DNA of 64,000 nt. Source: Rhizobiaceae bacterium CPCC 101076 (GTDB lineage Bacteria; Pseudomonadota; Alphaproteobacteria; Rhizobiales; Methylopilaceae). This document shows positions 1 to 10,305 of this stretch, piece after piece. Position 1 is the first letter of the stretch, and each line of letters opens with the position of its first letter. The notes under the pieces were generated by a model, which was not told the DNA's origin, did no database searches, and worked only from the letters and a program-made list of their open reading frames with translations. Where the stretch lies: assembly GCA_003347645.1 (NCBI GenBank), contig QDFX01000017.1, forward strand, positions 1 to 64,000, written 5' to 3'. Made by a program: the position numbers and the translations under genes.

Positions 1-59
1 GGGAACGCCTCAGGCATCCACGCAAACCAAACCAGTCAGAGGACGCCGAGGCGTTCCCC

Positions 60-76
60 GCTCCCTCCGAGGGAGC
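60..76. terminator. Hairpin, probable terminator of an upstream gene
   Basis: A perfect 7-bp stem (GCTCCCT / AGGGAGC) with a 3-base loop is followed by ATCTTT. Just before it, bases 1-11 and 48-58 form an 11-bp inverted repeat cut by the window edge. No gene lies before it in the window, so it probably closes a gene to the left. Confidence 0.4.
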
Positions 77-124
77 ATCTTTCCGACATCGTTGTTTTGG
101 CAGGCGAGGAGAGGGTGCGCCCAT

Positions 125-268
125 GCCTCTCCCATTCATGGGAGAGGTCGAGTCGGCGAAGCCGAACCGGGTGAGGGCTGCGAGGCATCTCCGGATCGCC
201 TGCATCACCGTCCCAATGCCCTCACCCGCTCGCTTCGCGAGTCGACCTCTCCCGCAGGCGGGAGAGGC
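125..268. repeat. Palindromic intergenic repeat, family A (two inverted units)
   Basis: Each unit is a CTCTCCC...GGGAGAG hairpin followed by GTCGA and a GGGTGAGGGC box. Two units face each other, so the element begins GCCTCTCCC and ends GGGAGAGGC. A second copy with the same architecture lies at 19153-19291 and a single truncated hairpin at 25383-25407. It resembles REP/BIME-type elements common between alphaproteobacterial genes. No coding function is seen. Confidence 0.75.
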
Positions 269-370
269 AACCACCCCCACCTCTCGCAATCCGCCCATCG
301 AGGTGCCATTTTGTTCACGTAGGCGAATCGCACACGGCATCGCCGCACCTGCCTGTTTCGAGGATAGTTT

Positions 371-2740
371 TTGGCCGAGACGAACCCCGTTCCGTTTTTC
401 GACGACGACCTCCCTGCCCCCAAACCGGGCGGCATCGCCGCTCGCGCTCTGGCGGCATCGGGGCGTGGCGCGAAGGACTATCTCGCCGGCCTGAACCCCG
501 AACAGTGCGAGGCGGTGCAGACGCTCGACGGGCCGCTGCTCGTGCTCGCCGGCGCAGGCACCGGCAAGACGCGGGTGCTGACGACCCGCATCGCCCATAT
601 CCTCGCGACCGGCCGCGCCCGCCCCTCCGAAATCCTCGCGGTGACCTTCACCAACAAGGCGTCGCGGGAGATGAAGCACCGCGTCGCCTCACTGGTCGGC
701 GACGTCGCCGAGGGCATGCCGTGGCTCGGCACGTTTCATTCGATCGGCACGAAGATCCTGCGCCGCCACGCCGAGCTGGCCGATCTCAAGTCGAGCTTCA
801 CCATCCTCGACACCGACGACCAGATCCGCCTGATCAAGCAGATCCTCTCGGCCGAGAACATCGACGAGAAGCGCTGGCCGGCGCGCAGCCTCGCCTGGAC
901 GATCGACGGCTGGAAGAACCGCGGCCTGTCGCCGAAGGAAGTCCCGGCCGGCGAAGGCGCGTCGTTCGCCAACGGCAAGGGAAAGCAGCTCTACGAGGCC
1001 TATCAGGAACGGCTGAAGACGCTGAACGCGACCGACTTCGGCGATCTCCTGCTGGAGCCGATCCGCATCTTCCGGGAAAGCCCGGACGTGCTGGCGCAAT
1101 ATCACCGCCGCTTCAAGTTCATGCTGGTCGACGAGTACCAGGACACCAACGTCGCGCAATATCTCTGGCTCCGCCTCTTGGCGCAGGGGCCGCGCAATCT
1201 CTGCTGCGTCGGCGACGACGACCAGTCGATCTATGGCTGGCGCGGCGCCGAGGTCGACAACATCCTGCGCTTCGAGAAGGATTTTCCGGGCGCCAAGGTT
1301 ATCCGGCTGGAGCGCAACTACCGCTCCGACGCCCATATCCTCGGCGCGGCCTCGCACCTTATCGCCCACAATCAGGGCCGCCTCGGCAAGACGCTCCGCC
1401 CGCAGGGCGAGGACGGCGAGATGGTCACCGTCGCCGGCTCCTGGGATTCCGGCGAGGAAGCCCGCGCGATCGGCGAGGAGATCGAGCAGTTCCAGCGCCA
1501 GGACGTCAGCCTCGACGAGGTCGCGATCCTCGTCCGCGCCTCGTTCCAGATGCGCGAGTTCGAAGATCGCTTCATGACGCTCGGCGTGCCCTATCGCGTC
1601 ATCGGTGGCCCGCGCTTCTACGAGCGCCAGGAGATCCGCGATGCTTTGGCCTATCTCCGCTGCGTGAATTCGGCGTCGGACGACCTCGCCTTCGAGCGCA
1701 TCGTCAACACGCCGAAGCGCGGCCTTGGCGACGCTACCGTGCAGACGCTGAACGGCATCGCCCGCTCGGCCCGCATTCCGCTGATGGAAGCCGCGCGCAT
1801 GGCCGCCGACACCGAGGAGCTGAAGCCGAAGCCGCGCCAGACGCTCCGCGACCTCACGCAATGCTTCCAGCGCTGGTCGCACGCCGCCGAGACGATGAAA
1901 CACACCGATCTCGCCGAAATGGTGCTCGACGAGTCCGGTTACACCGAGATGTGGCGGCAGGACCGTTCGCCGGACGCCGCCGGCCGGCTCGAAAACCTGA
2001 AGGAGCTGGTCCGCTCCATGGACGGGTTCGAGAACCTGCAGGGCTTCCTCGAACATGTCTCGCTGGTGATGGACACCGACACCGGCGACGCCGACGAGAA
2101 GGTCACTTTGATGACCCTCCACGCGGCCAAGGGCCTCGAATACGACGTCGTGTTCCTGCCCGGCTGGGAGGAAGGCCTGTTCCCGCATCAGCGCTCGCTC
2201 GACGAGAACGGCCGCGCCGGCCTCGAGGAAGAGCGCCGCCTCGCTTATGTCGGCATCACCCGCGCCAAGAAGCGGGCGAAGATCTATTTCGCCTCCAACC
2301 GCCGCATCCACGGAATGTGGCAGTCGTCGATCCCATCGCGCTTCCTCGACGAATTGCCCGACACCCATGTCGAGGTCGTCGAGGCGCCGGCGGCGTTTTC
2401 GAACCGCGGCTTCGGTGAAAGCCGGTTCGACCGCATCGAACCGTTCGGCTCGACCTACAACACGCCCGGCTGGCAGCGCGCCCAGCAGCGCCGCGAGACC
2501 TTCACCGCGAACTCGTTCGGCAATGGCTATAGCGGCCGTCGCGGCGGGCCGACGGTGATCGAGGGCGAACTCGTCGCGAAGTCGACCGCGAACGCCGCGA
2601 GCTACGAACTCGGCGAGCGCGTCTTCCACGACAAGTTCGGCTACGGCGACATCACCGAGGTCGAGGGCAACAAGCTGACCGTGCAGTTCGACAAGGCCGG
2701 CCAGAAACGCGTGATCGACAGTTTCGTGAAGCGCGTCTAA
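371..2740 (+). CDS. uvrD: UvrD/PcrA-type superfamily 1 DNA helicase
   Basis: ATP-dependent 3'-5' helicase of the UvrD/PcrA/Rep family, acting in excision repair, mismatch repair and clearing of replication conflicts. Of 789 residues, the Walker A loop GAGTGKT is at 61-67, motif II VDEYQDTN near 253, the Q-rich motif DDDQSIYGWRGA near 280, LHAAKGLEYD near 580 and motif VI YVGITRAKK near 624. The C-terminal 45 residues form the Tudor-like tail of the PcrA type. The start is TTG at 371; there is no nearby ATG that keeps the usual N-terminus. It lies 9 bp before prmA, so the two may be cotranscribed. Separating UvrD from PcrA by name is not possible here. Confidence 0.93.
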   Translation: MAETNPVPFFDDDLPAPKPGGIAARALAASGRGAKDYLAGLNPEQCEAVQTLDGPLLVLAGAGTGKTRVLTTRIAHILATGRARPSEILAVTFTNKASREMKHRVASLVGDVAEGMPWLGTFHSIGTKILRRHAELADLKSSFTILDTDDQIRLIKQILSAENIDEKRWPARSLAWTIDGWKNRGLSPKEVPAGEGASFANGKGKQLYEAYQERLKTLNATDFGDLLLEPIRIFRESPDVLAQYHRRFKFMLVDEYQDTNVAQYLWLRLLAQGPRNLCCVGDDDQSIYGWRGAEVDNILRFEKDFPGAKVIRLERNYRSDAHILGAASHLIAHNQGRLGKTLRPQGEDGEMVTVAGSWDSGEEARAIGEEIEQFQRQDVSLDEVAILVRASFQMREFEDRFMTLGVPYRVIGGPRFYERQEIRDALAYLRCVNSASDDLAFERIVNTPKRGLGDATVQTLNGIARSARIPLMEAARMAADTEELKPKPRQTLRDLTQCFQRWSHAAETMKHTDLAEMVLDESGYTEMWRQDRSPDAAGRLENLKELVRSMDGFENLQGFLEHVSLVMDTDTGDADEKVTLMTLHAAKGLEYDVVFLPGWEEGLFPHQRSLDENGRAGLEEERRLAYVGITRAKKRAKIYFASNRRIHGMWQSSIPSRFLDELPDTHVEVVEAPAAFSNRGFGESRFDRIEPFGSTYNTPGWQRAQQRRETFTANSFGNGYSGRRGGPTVIEGELVAKSTANAASYELGERVFHDKFGYGDITEVEGNKLTVQFDKAGQKRVIDSFVKRV

Positions 2741-2749
2741 CAAGCGCGC

Positions 2750-3628
2750 ATGCCCACCGCAGTCGTCCGAATTTTCGCCGATCAACGCGCAGCCGAACGC
2801 CTCGCCCTTCTGGCCGAGGAGCGTCTGACGCTCGATGATCTCTCCATCGCCGTCTCCGAGACCGAGCCTGACCACCCGCTCTGGCGCGTCGACGTCTTCG
2901 CCGGTCCGAACACGGAGCCGGCGAACGTCGAGGCCGAGGTCCGCGCGGCGATGGGCGATGACCTCGAAGGGCTGAAAATCGTCTCGGAAGTCATCGAGGA
3001 TGCCGACTGGGTAGCGCAGTCGCTTGCGGGTCTCGATCCCGTCGTCGCCGGCCAGTTCTTCGTGCATGGCGCGCACGACGCGGAACGTGTGCCCGGCAAC
3101 TCGCACGGAATCCAGGTCGAGGCCGCGCTCGCCTTCGGTACCGGCCATCACGGCACGACGAAGGGCTGCCTGCTCGCATTCGATCAATTGCTGAAGGAAG
3201 GACGGCCGCGCCGCATCCTCGATCTCGGCACCGGCACCGGCGTGCTGGCCATCGCGGCGGCGAAGGCGACGGGGCATGGCATCGCCGCGAGCGATATCGA
3301 CCCGACCTCAGTCGTAATCGCGCGCGAAAACGCGAAGCTGAACCGCGTCGCGGATCGCGTGCGTGTCGTCCATGCGAACGGGATGAACCATCCGATGATC
3401 GCGGCGAACGCGCCCTACGACCTGATTTTCGCGAATATTCTGGCGGGGCCGCTGGTGAAGCTGGCGCCGACCGTTACCAGGCACGTTATGCCGGGCAGCC
3501 ACGTCATCCTATCGGGTCTTTTGACCCAGCAGGAGCGGCAGGTGCGGGCCGCCTACCGGATTCAGGGCCTCGTCGTGAAACGCAGGCTCGTCATCGACAA
3601 CTGGGTAACATTGACGCTCGCGGCGTAA
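2750..3628 (+). CDS. prmA: Ribosomal protein L11 methyltransferase (PrmA)
   Basis: SAM-dependent enzyme that methylates lysines and the N-terminus of ribosomal protein L11 in the cytoplasm. The 292-residue length fits the family. The PrmA signature AFGTGHHGTT is near residues 127-136, the SAM-binding motif DLGTGTGVLAIAAAK near 160, and the catalytic-loop motif FANILAGPL near 227. The N-terminal 110 residues are the usual L11-recognition domain. It follows the helicase gene by 9 bp on the same strand. In the family the second signature residue is usually THPTT; here it reads HHGTT, a modest variant. Confidence 0.93.
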   Translation: MPTAVVRIFADQRAAERLALLAEERLTLDDLSIAVSETEPDHPLWRVDVFAGPNTEPANVEAEVRAAMGDDLEGLKIVSEVIEDADWVAQSLAGLDPVVAGQFFVHGAHDAERVPGNSHGIQVEAALAFGTGHHGTTKGCLLAFDQLLKEGRPRRILDLGTGTGVLAIAAAKATGHGIAASDIDPTSVVIARENAKLNRVADRVRVVHANGMNHPMIAANAPYDLIFANILAGPLVKLAPTVTRHVMPGSHVILSGLLTQQERQVRAAYRIQGLVVKRRLVIDNWVTLTLAA

Positions 3629-3661
3629 TCACCGCGAGCATCCAAACTCTAGATGAGACGA

Positions 3662-3820
3662 TCAAAAACCGCGATACATCGAGTGATAGATCGCGAGGTC
3701 GCGGCCGGAATCCGTGCCGCCTTCCGGAACGGTCGACAACTGGGTCAGCCAGCCCAGGAAACGCTCGACGATGGTCTCGCGGGCGGGGAAGTTGGCAGAG
3801 GTGTAAACTGCTGTCGGCAT
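3662..3820 (-). CDS. Small conserved-looking protein of unknown function (52 residues)
   Basis: I do not recognise this product. The ATG at 3820 is chosen over the longer frame (ATG at 3901) because AAGGAG lies 9 bases upstream. The protein begins MPTAVYTSANFPARETI and ends DLAIYHSMYRGF. It has no signal peptide or membrane segment and is mildly amphipathic around ERFLGWLTQL. It sits alone between prmA and the aminopeptidase, facing away from the latter. A perfect palindrome at 3849-3858 lies 28 bases upstream of the start and may be its operator. Confidence 0.6.
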   Translation of the reverse strand: MPTAVYTSANFPARETIVERFLGWLTQLSTVPEGGTDSGRDLAIYHSMYRGF

Positions 3821-3841
3821 TGTTCTTGGCTCCTTGGCATG

Positions 3842-3866
3842 TGGTATCTGGTATACCAACGGTATG
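3842..3866 (-). promoter_or_regulatory. Palindrome resembling a GntR-family operator
   Basis: TGGTATACCA at 3849-3858 is a perfect 10-bp palindrome, and further GGTAT half-sites lie at 3843 and 3861. The TGGT-N-ACCA form fits operators of FadR-subfamily GntR regulators. It sits just upstream of the 52-residue gene and 130 bp from the aminopeptidase start. No GntR gene is present in the window, so the assignment is by pattern only. Confidence 0.35.
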
Positions 3867-3988
3867 CACATTACGCCTTTTGAGATGCCACAGTGATGCA
3901 ATTATCGCATGACTGATCTTGCTTGTTTATGAGGCCGGGGTAACGAATCCTTCACATGTGAAAAAGCCGACGGCCAAGAGGGGAAGCG

Positions 3989-5812
3989 ATGTTTGAGAGT
4001 GTGTTCCAGAGCTTCGACGAACCGTCGCAGAAGGCCGCCAGCGCAGGCCGCATCGCGAAACTGCGCGCGGAGATGGAGCGGCTGACGCTCGACGGCTTCC
4101 TCGTGCCGCGCTCGGACGCGCATCAGAACGAATATGTGCCGAAGAGCGAAGAGCGGCTCGCTTGGCTGACCGGCTTCACTGGTTCGGCCGGCATGGCGCT
4201 GATCCTCAAGGACCGCGCGATCATTTTCATCGACGGCCGTTACACGGTCCAGGCACGCGAGCAGGTCGATGCCGGTCTCGTGACCCCGATCAATATCGGC
4301 GACGTCTCGACGACCGACTGGATCAAGGAGAACTTCCCACCCGGCGGGCGGCTCGGCTTCGATCCCTGGCTGCATACGATCGAAAATGTCGAGAGGCTGA
4401 AAAAGGCCTGCGATGCCATTAACGCGCATCTCGTCCCGGTCGAGACCAATTTGATCGACGCTATCTGGATCAACCGCCCTGCCCCGCCGCTGTCCGCCGT
4501 GGTCGACCATCCCGAACGTTTCGCTGGCGACAGCAGCGCGACGAAGCTCGACAAGGTGCGGGCCGAGATCAAGAAGGTAAAGGCGGACGCCGTCGTGCTC
4601 AGCGATGCGCACGACATTGCATGGCTGTTCAACATCCGCGGCGGCGACGTCTCACACACTCCCCTGCCCCTCGCCTGGGCGGTCGTCCGTGCCGAGGGCA
4701 AGCCGATCTTGCTGATCGACAACCGGAAGCTTTCGAACAGCATTCGCGACCGTCTGGCGGACCTCGCCGAGCTCCGTGACGAGGCCGAGCTTGAGGATGC
4801 GCTGAAGGACTTCGCCGATGCGCGGCCCCATGTCCTGCTCGATCCGGGCATGGCCCCGGAACAGGTCAAGGCGCTTTTTGAAAGCGCCGAGGCGACCGTC
4901 ATCAAGGCTCCGGGACCGATCGCCAAGCTGAAGGCGGTCAAGAACTCCGTCGAGATCGGCGGCACGCGCTCGGCTCATGTGCGCGACGGCGCGGCGATGG
5001 CGCGCTTCCTCGCCTGGTTCGACCGCGAGGCGCCGACCGGAAAGGTCGACGAGATCGGCGCCGCCGAGGCGCTGGAGAGCTTCCGCCGCGAGACCGGTGC
5101 CCTGAAGGACATCTCCTTCACGACGATCTCGGCCGCCGGGCCGAACGCCGCCCTTCCGCATTACCGGGTGATGCGGGCGAGCAATCGCGTCGTCGAGCCG
5201 GGCCTTTTCCTGATCGACTCGGGCGGCCAGTACGAGGACGGCACCACCGATATCACCCGCACGATTTCGGTCGGCGAAACGACGGCCGAAATGCGCGATC
5301 GCTATACGCGCGTGCTGAAGGGCCATATCGCCATCGCCACCGTGCGTTTCCCCAAGGGTACAAGCGGGGCGCAGCTCGACCCGTTGGCGCGGCGCGCACT
5401 TTGGGACATCGGCACCGATTTCGACCACGGCACGGGCCATGGTGTCGGCAGTTATCTGTCGGTGCATGAGGGACCGCAGCGCATCTCGAAGCTTGGCCAT
5501 GTGACGCTCGAACCGGGGATGATCCTCTCCAACGAACCCGGCTATTATCGCGAGGGAGCCTTCGGCATCCGGATCGAGAACCTCGTTCTCGTCCAGACGG
5601 CTGAGATTGCTGGTGCCGAGCGGCCGATGATGGATTTCGAGACGCTCACCCTCGCACCGATCGACACACGGCCGATCGAGCTTTCACTGCTGACGGCGGA
5701 GGAGCGCGCCTGGCTCGACGCCTATCATGCGCGGGTGCTGAAGGAGATCGGTCCGCTGGTCGATGCCGAGACGCAAGGCTGGCTCGAGAAGGCCTGCGCT
5801 CCGCTGAAATGA
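3989..5812 (+). CDS. Aminopeptidase P family protein (M24B, long form)
   Basis: Metallopeptidase removing N-terminal residues next to proline. At 607 residues it is the three-domain long form (two creatinase-like N domains plus the pita-bread catalytic domain), not the short E. coli PepP form. Metal ligands are visible: two Asp in DSGGQYEDGTTDITR (about 409 and 420), His in GTGHGVGSYL (about 481), Glu in NEPGYY (about 515) and Glu in IRIENL (about 529). There is no signal peptide, so it is cytoplasmic. It converges on the DUF937 gene with a hairpin between them. Confidence 0.93.
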   Translation: MFESVFQSFDEPSQKAASAGRIAKLRAEMERLTLDGFLVPRSDAHQNEYVPKSEERLAWLTGFTGSAGMALILKDRAIIFIDGRYTVQAREQVDAGLVTPINIGDVSTTDWIKENFPPGGRLGFDPWLHTIENVERLKKACDAINAHLVPVETNLIDAIWINRPAPPLSAVVDHPERFAGDSSATKLDKVRAEIKKVKADAVVLSDAHDIAWLFNIRGGDVSHTPLPLAWAVVRAEGKPILLIDNRKLSNSIRDRLADLAELRDEAELEDALKDFADARPHVLLDPGMAPEQVKALFESAEATVIKAPGPIAKLKAVKNSVEIGGTRSAHVRDGAAMARFLAWFDREAPTGKVDEIGAAEALESFRRETGALKDISFTTISAAGPNAALPHYRVMRASNRVVEPGLFLIDSGGQYEDGTTDITRTISVGETTAEMRDRYTRVLKGHIAIATVRFPKGTSGAQLDPLARRALWDIGTDFDHGTGHGVGSYLSVHEGPQRISKLGHVTLEPGMILSNEPGYYREGAFGIRIENLVLVQTAEIAGAERPMMDFETLTLAPIDTRPIELSLLTAEERAWLDAYHARVLKEIGPLVDAETQGWLEKACAPLK

Positions 5813-5840
5813 GAGCGCGGGAGCCGAGCTCCCGCGCCTC
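5811..5840. terminator. Hairpin between convergent genes
   Basis: A 9-bp perfect stem (GCGCGGGAG / CTCCCGCGC, loop CCGAG), extended by three more pairs past one bulged A, fills the gap between the aminopeptidase stop and the DUF937 stop. The T tract is weak on both sides (TGTTCTC). It probably serves both genes. Confidence 0.55.
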
Positions 5841-5845
5841 TGTTC

Positions 5846-6304
5846 TCAAACCTGGCGGGCGAAAAGCGCCGCGACCTGCTGCTGGTTCGGCAAACGGCCG
5901 TCCGGCGTCAGCTTGTCGACCATTCCGGGCAGGATCTTCGACAGCTGCTGCAGCAGTTCCTGCTCGCTCACGCCGGCCTGCCGGGCGAGATCTCCAATCG
6001 TCTGCTGGCCTATGGCCGAGCCGAGCTGGCCGGGTTCGATCGACTGATTGGGACCGGGGCGCACCCAGCTGTCCGCCGCCTCGCCCTGCCCTGCATTCTT
6101 GAGCTTGTCGAGAAGGCCGCCAAGGCCGCCGAGCAGCCCGCCGTCGGCTGGGGCGGCGCCAGCGTCGGGCATTGGCGCGCCCGCGCCCTCGGGAACTTGT
6201 GCATCCTTGTTCGCGAACATGCGGCTGACGAGCAGCGCGCCGAGCGCAATCAGAATGGGCTTCGAGATATTACCGCCAGGAACAGCGTCGTCGAACAGAC
6301 CCAT
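5846..6304 (-). CDS. YidB-like DUF937 protein
   Basis: Small protein of the YidB/DUF937 family, whose function is not settled. The ATG at 6304 has GGGAGG just upstream and gives 152 residues starting MGLFDDAVPGG. A short hydrophobic stretch (ILIALGALLVSRMF, about 16-29) is followed by a Gly/Pro/Ala-rich linker. The conserved C-terminal part then follows, with IEPGQLGSAIGQQTIGDLA, GVSEQELLQQLSKILPGMVDKLTPDGRLP and a Gln-rich end, the hallmark of the family. It converges on the aminopeptidase gene and is divergent from the GlsB gene. Confidence 0.85.
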   Translation of the reverse strand: MGLFDDAVPGGNISKPILIALGALLVSRMFANKDAQVPEGAGAPMPDAGAAPADGGLLGGLGGLLDKLKNAGQGEAADSWVRPGPNQSIEPGQLGSAIGQQTIGDLARQAGVSEQELLQQLSKILPGMVDKLTPDGRLPNQQQVAALFARQV

Positions 6305-6451
6305 GGGAGCCTCCCAAATTATGGTCCGGCGCCCCCCGGACGTGACCTTCGCGCCAGCGGACCCTTTTGGCAAGCGAGACCGATGGCCATTTGGCGGCTG
6401 CGCTGGAAAGGAGCACACTGCGTCCCGCAGTTCCCCTAAGGAGGAAACGCC

Positions 6452-6709
6452 ATGTCGGTGATTGGTTGGATCGTGCTCGGTCTCATTGCCGGGTTTATCG
6501 CCAGTAAGATCGTCAACGAAAGCGGTCAGGGCATGCTGATGGATATAGTGCTCGGCATCGTCGGCGCTATTGTCGGCGGCCTAGTGTTCAGCTTCTTCGG
6601 CGCGGCCGGCGTCACCGGCTTCAACATCTGGAGCCTGATCGTCGCCGTCATCGGCTCGATCATCGTGCTGTGGCTCTACCACACGATGACCGGGCGACGG
6701 GCGCTTTAG
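6452..6709 (+). CDS. GlsB/YeaQ/YmgE family stress-response membrane protein
   Basis: A very hydrophobic 85-residue protein with three membrane segments (about 3-22, 30-51 and 57-77) and the family's Gly-rich pattern (GLIAGFIASKIV, DIVLGIVGAIVGGLVFSFFG). It belongs to the transglycosylase-associated protein family, often induced by envelope or acid stress. AAGGAGG lies 8-9 bases before the ATG. Its stop codon overlaps that of the convergent azlD gene. Confidence 0.88.
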   Translation: MSVIGWIVLGLIAGFIASKIVNESGQGMLMDIVLGIVGAIVGGLVFSFFGAAGVTGFNIWSLIVAVIGSIIVLWLYHTMTGRRAL

Positions 6710-7011
6710 CTTCCCAGAAGCAACCTCAGAACGACCACCGCGACCACGCCCACCACGACGGTCGCGAGCAATGGCAGACGGAACGCGGCGAGCACGGTTA
6801 TGCCCGCCGCGATGGTCTCGGCCGGCCCGGTCGCAACCGCGGTCGGCGCGATGACGGCGGTCAGAACGGCGGCCGGCAAGGCATCGAGCGCGGCACGAGC
6901 GCGGCCGCTTTTCGGGATGCGGTCGGCGATGAACAGGCCTGAGACGCGCGTCGCATAGGTCGCGGCGGCCATGGCGAGGATCGCGAGGAGGTTGGCGAGG
7001 GTGACGGTCAT
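6706..7011 (-). CDS. azlD: AzlD family branched-chain amino acid exporter subunit
   Basis: The 101-residue small subunit of the AzlCD (LIV-E) exporter for branched-chain amino acids, in the inner membrane. It has four hydrophobic segments and the AzlD pattern ATYATRVSGLFIADRIP near residues 18-34. The ATG at 7011 overlaps the azlC stop by 4 bases (ATGA), so the pair is translationally coupled. Confidence 0.88.
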   Translation of the reverse strand: MTVTLANLLAILAMAAATYATRVSGLFIADRIPKSGRARAALDALPAAVLTAVIAPTAVATGPAETIAAGITVLAAFRLPLLATVVVGVVAVVVLRLLLGS

Positions 7012-7718
7012 GCCGCCTTCTCGGCCGGTGCCATGATCGCGGCGACGGCGATGCCAGCCAGCGCACCGGCAAGCACGTACCACGGCCCTTCGACCGCCTT
7101 CTCGACGATCGCGGCAACGATTGCACTCGCGGCGATGACGAAGCCGGTGCGCCTGCCCTGCCAGAAGCCGACGACGAGGCCGATGAAGATGGCGGTGAAC
7201 GCGAAGTCGAAGCCCATCGCCTTCGGATCGCCCATTGCCGCGCCGAGCACCGTGCCCAGCACCGTCCAGACCAGCCAGTTGACGTACAGGAAAACGCCCG
7301 TCGCGAAATAGAAGGCGGGCGTCAGCGGCTGGGACAAAGCGCGCCGCTCGGCGACCGCCCAGATCTCGTCGGCGAGGACGAACACCGCGAGCGTCTTCTG
7401 CCAGGGTGCGAATGAGCCGAACTTCGAGGAGATCGACGCGCTCATCAGGACATGGCGGAGATTGATGAGCAGCGCGGCGAAGCCGAGCGCGAGCCACGGT
7501 GCCGGGTGCGTCCAGAGATCGACGGCCACGAACTGGGACGAGCCGGCGAAAACGAGCCCGCCCATCAGCCCGACTTCAAGCGGCGAAAGTCCCTTTGATG
7601 CGGCCGCCGCGCCGAGCAGAAGCCCGAACGGCACGACCGCGATCGCCGCCGGCATGATGGCCATGATCCCCGCTCGCCATTCGGCCGCGGGAGCCGAAAC
7701 GCCGTTACTCACCGACAT
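7008..7718 (-). CDS. azlC: AzlC family branched-chain amino acid permease
   Basis: The large subunit of the AzlCD exporter, 236 residues. The conserved N-terminal helix AIAVVPFGLLLGAAAASKGLS is followed by GGLVFAGSSQFVAVDLW, then further membrane helices. It is encoded directly before azlD with a 4-base overlap. The substrate is inferred from the family; some homologues export other small molecules. Confidence 0.9.
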   Translation of the reverse strand: MSVSNGVSAPAAEWRAGIMAIMPAAIAVVPFGLLLGAAAASKGLSPLEVGLMGGLVFAGSSQFVAVDLWTHPAPWLALGFAALLINLRHVLMSASISSKFGSFAPWQKTLAVFVLADEIWAVAERRALSQPLTPAFYFATGVFLYVNWLVWTVLGTVLGAAMGDPKAMGFDFAFTAIFIGLVVGFWQGRRTGFVIAASAIVAAIVEKAVEGPWYVLAGALAGIAVAAIMAPAEKAA

Positions 7719-7806
7719 TTGGAAGGAGCCTTCTAGCTTGGGGGAACTCTGTTTTCGTTGCCGCGTTCACTCCCCGGGCAGCGAAAGAGCCACGGAGAAC
7801 CGGGTC

Positions 7807-7959
7807 ATGTCGACTATTCTTATCATCATCCTCATTCTGATCCTTGTCGGCGCCCTGCCGAACTGGGGATACAGCCGCGGCTGGGGCTACGGACCCGGCG
7901 GTATCGTTGGCGTCCTTCTGATTATCGTGATCGTTCTGGCCCTCACCGGCCGACTTTGA
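7807..7959 (+). CDS. DUF3309 family small membrane protein
   Basis: A 50-residue hydrophobic protein: MSTILIIILILILVGALP, a Trp/Tyr/Gly loop (NWGYSRGWGYGPGG), then a second membrane helix ending LALTGRL. This is the DUF3309 family, widespread in proteobacteria and of unknown function. GGAG lies 9 bases before the ATG. A strong hairpin follows at 7994-8030. Confidence 0.85.
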   Translation: MSTILIIILILILVGALPNWGYSRGWGYGPGGIVGVLLIIVIVLALTGRL

Positions 7960-7993
7960 CACTCGAGAGATAGTTATCGAACTCGAGGCAACC

Positions 7994-8030
7994 AACGGAG
8001 CCGATCCGCTTTTCGCGGGTCGGCTCCGTT
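7994..8030. terminator. Intrinsic terminator between DUF3309 gene and ligA
   Basis: AACGGAGCCGA and TCGGCTCCGTT form an 11-bp perfect stem, extended inward by CCGC/GCGG-type pairs around a TTTTC loop, followed by TAGTTTT. It closes the plus-strand gene and lies just past the ligA stop, so it may act in both directions. Confidence 0.7.
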
Positions 8031-8035
8031 AGTTT

Positions 8036-10300
<2,265 letters not shown>

Positions 10301-10305
10301 CAGAT

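Noticed and set aside
689-3277. An 862-codon minus-strand frame opposite the helicase and prmA
   Set aside because: It is antisense to two recognised genes with normal motifs. Long antisense frames are expected in GC-rich DNA, and this one shows Arg/Ala/Leu-heavy composition with no domain.
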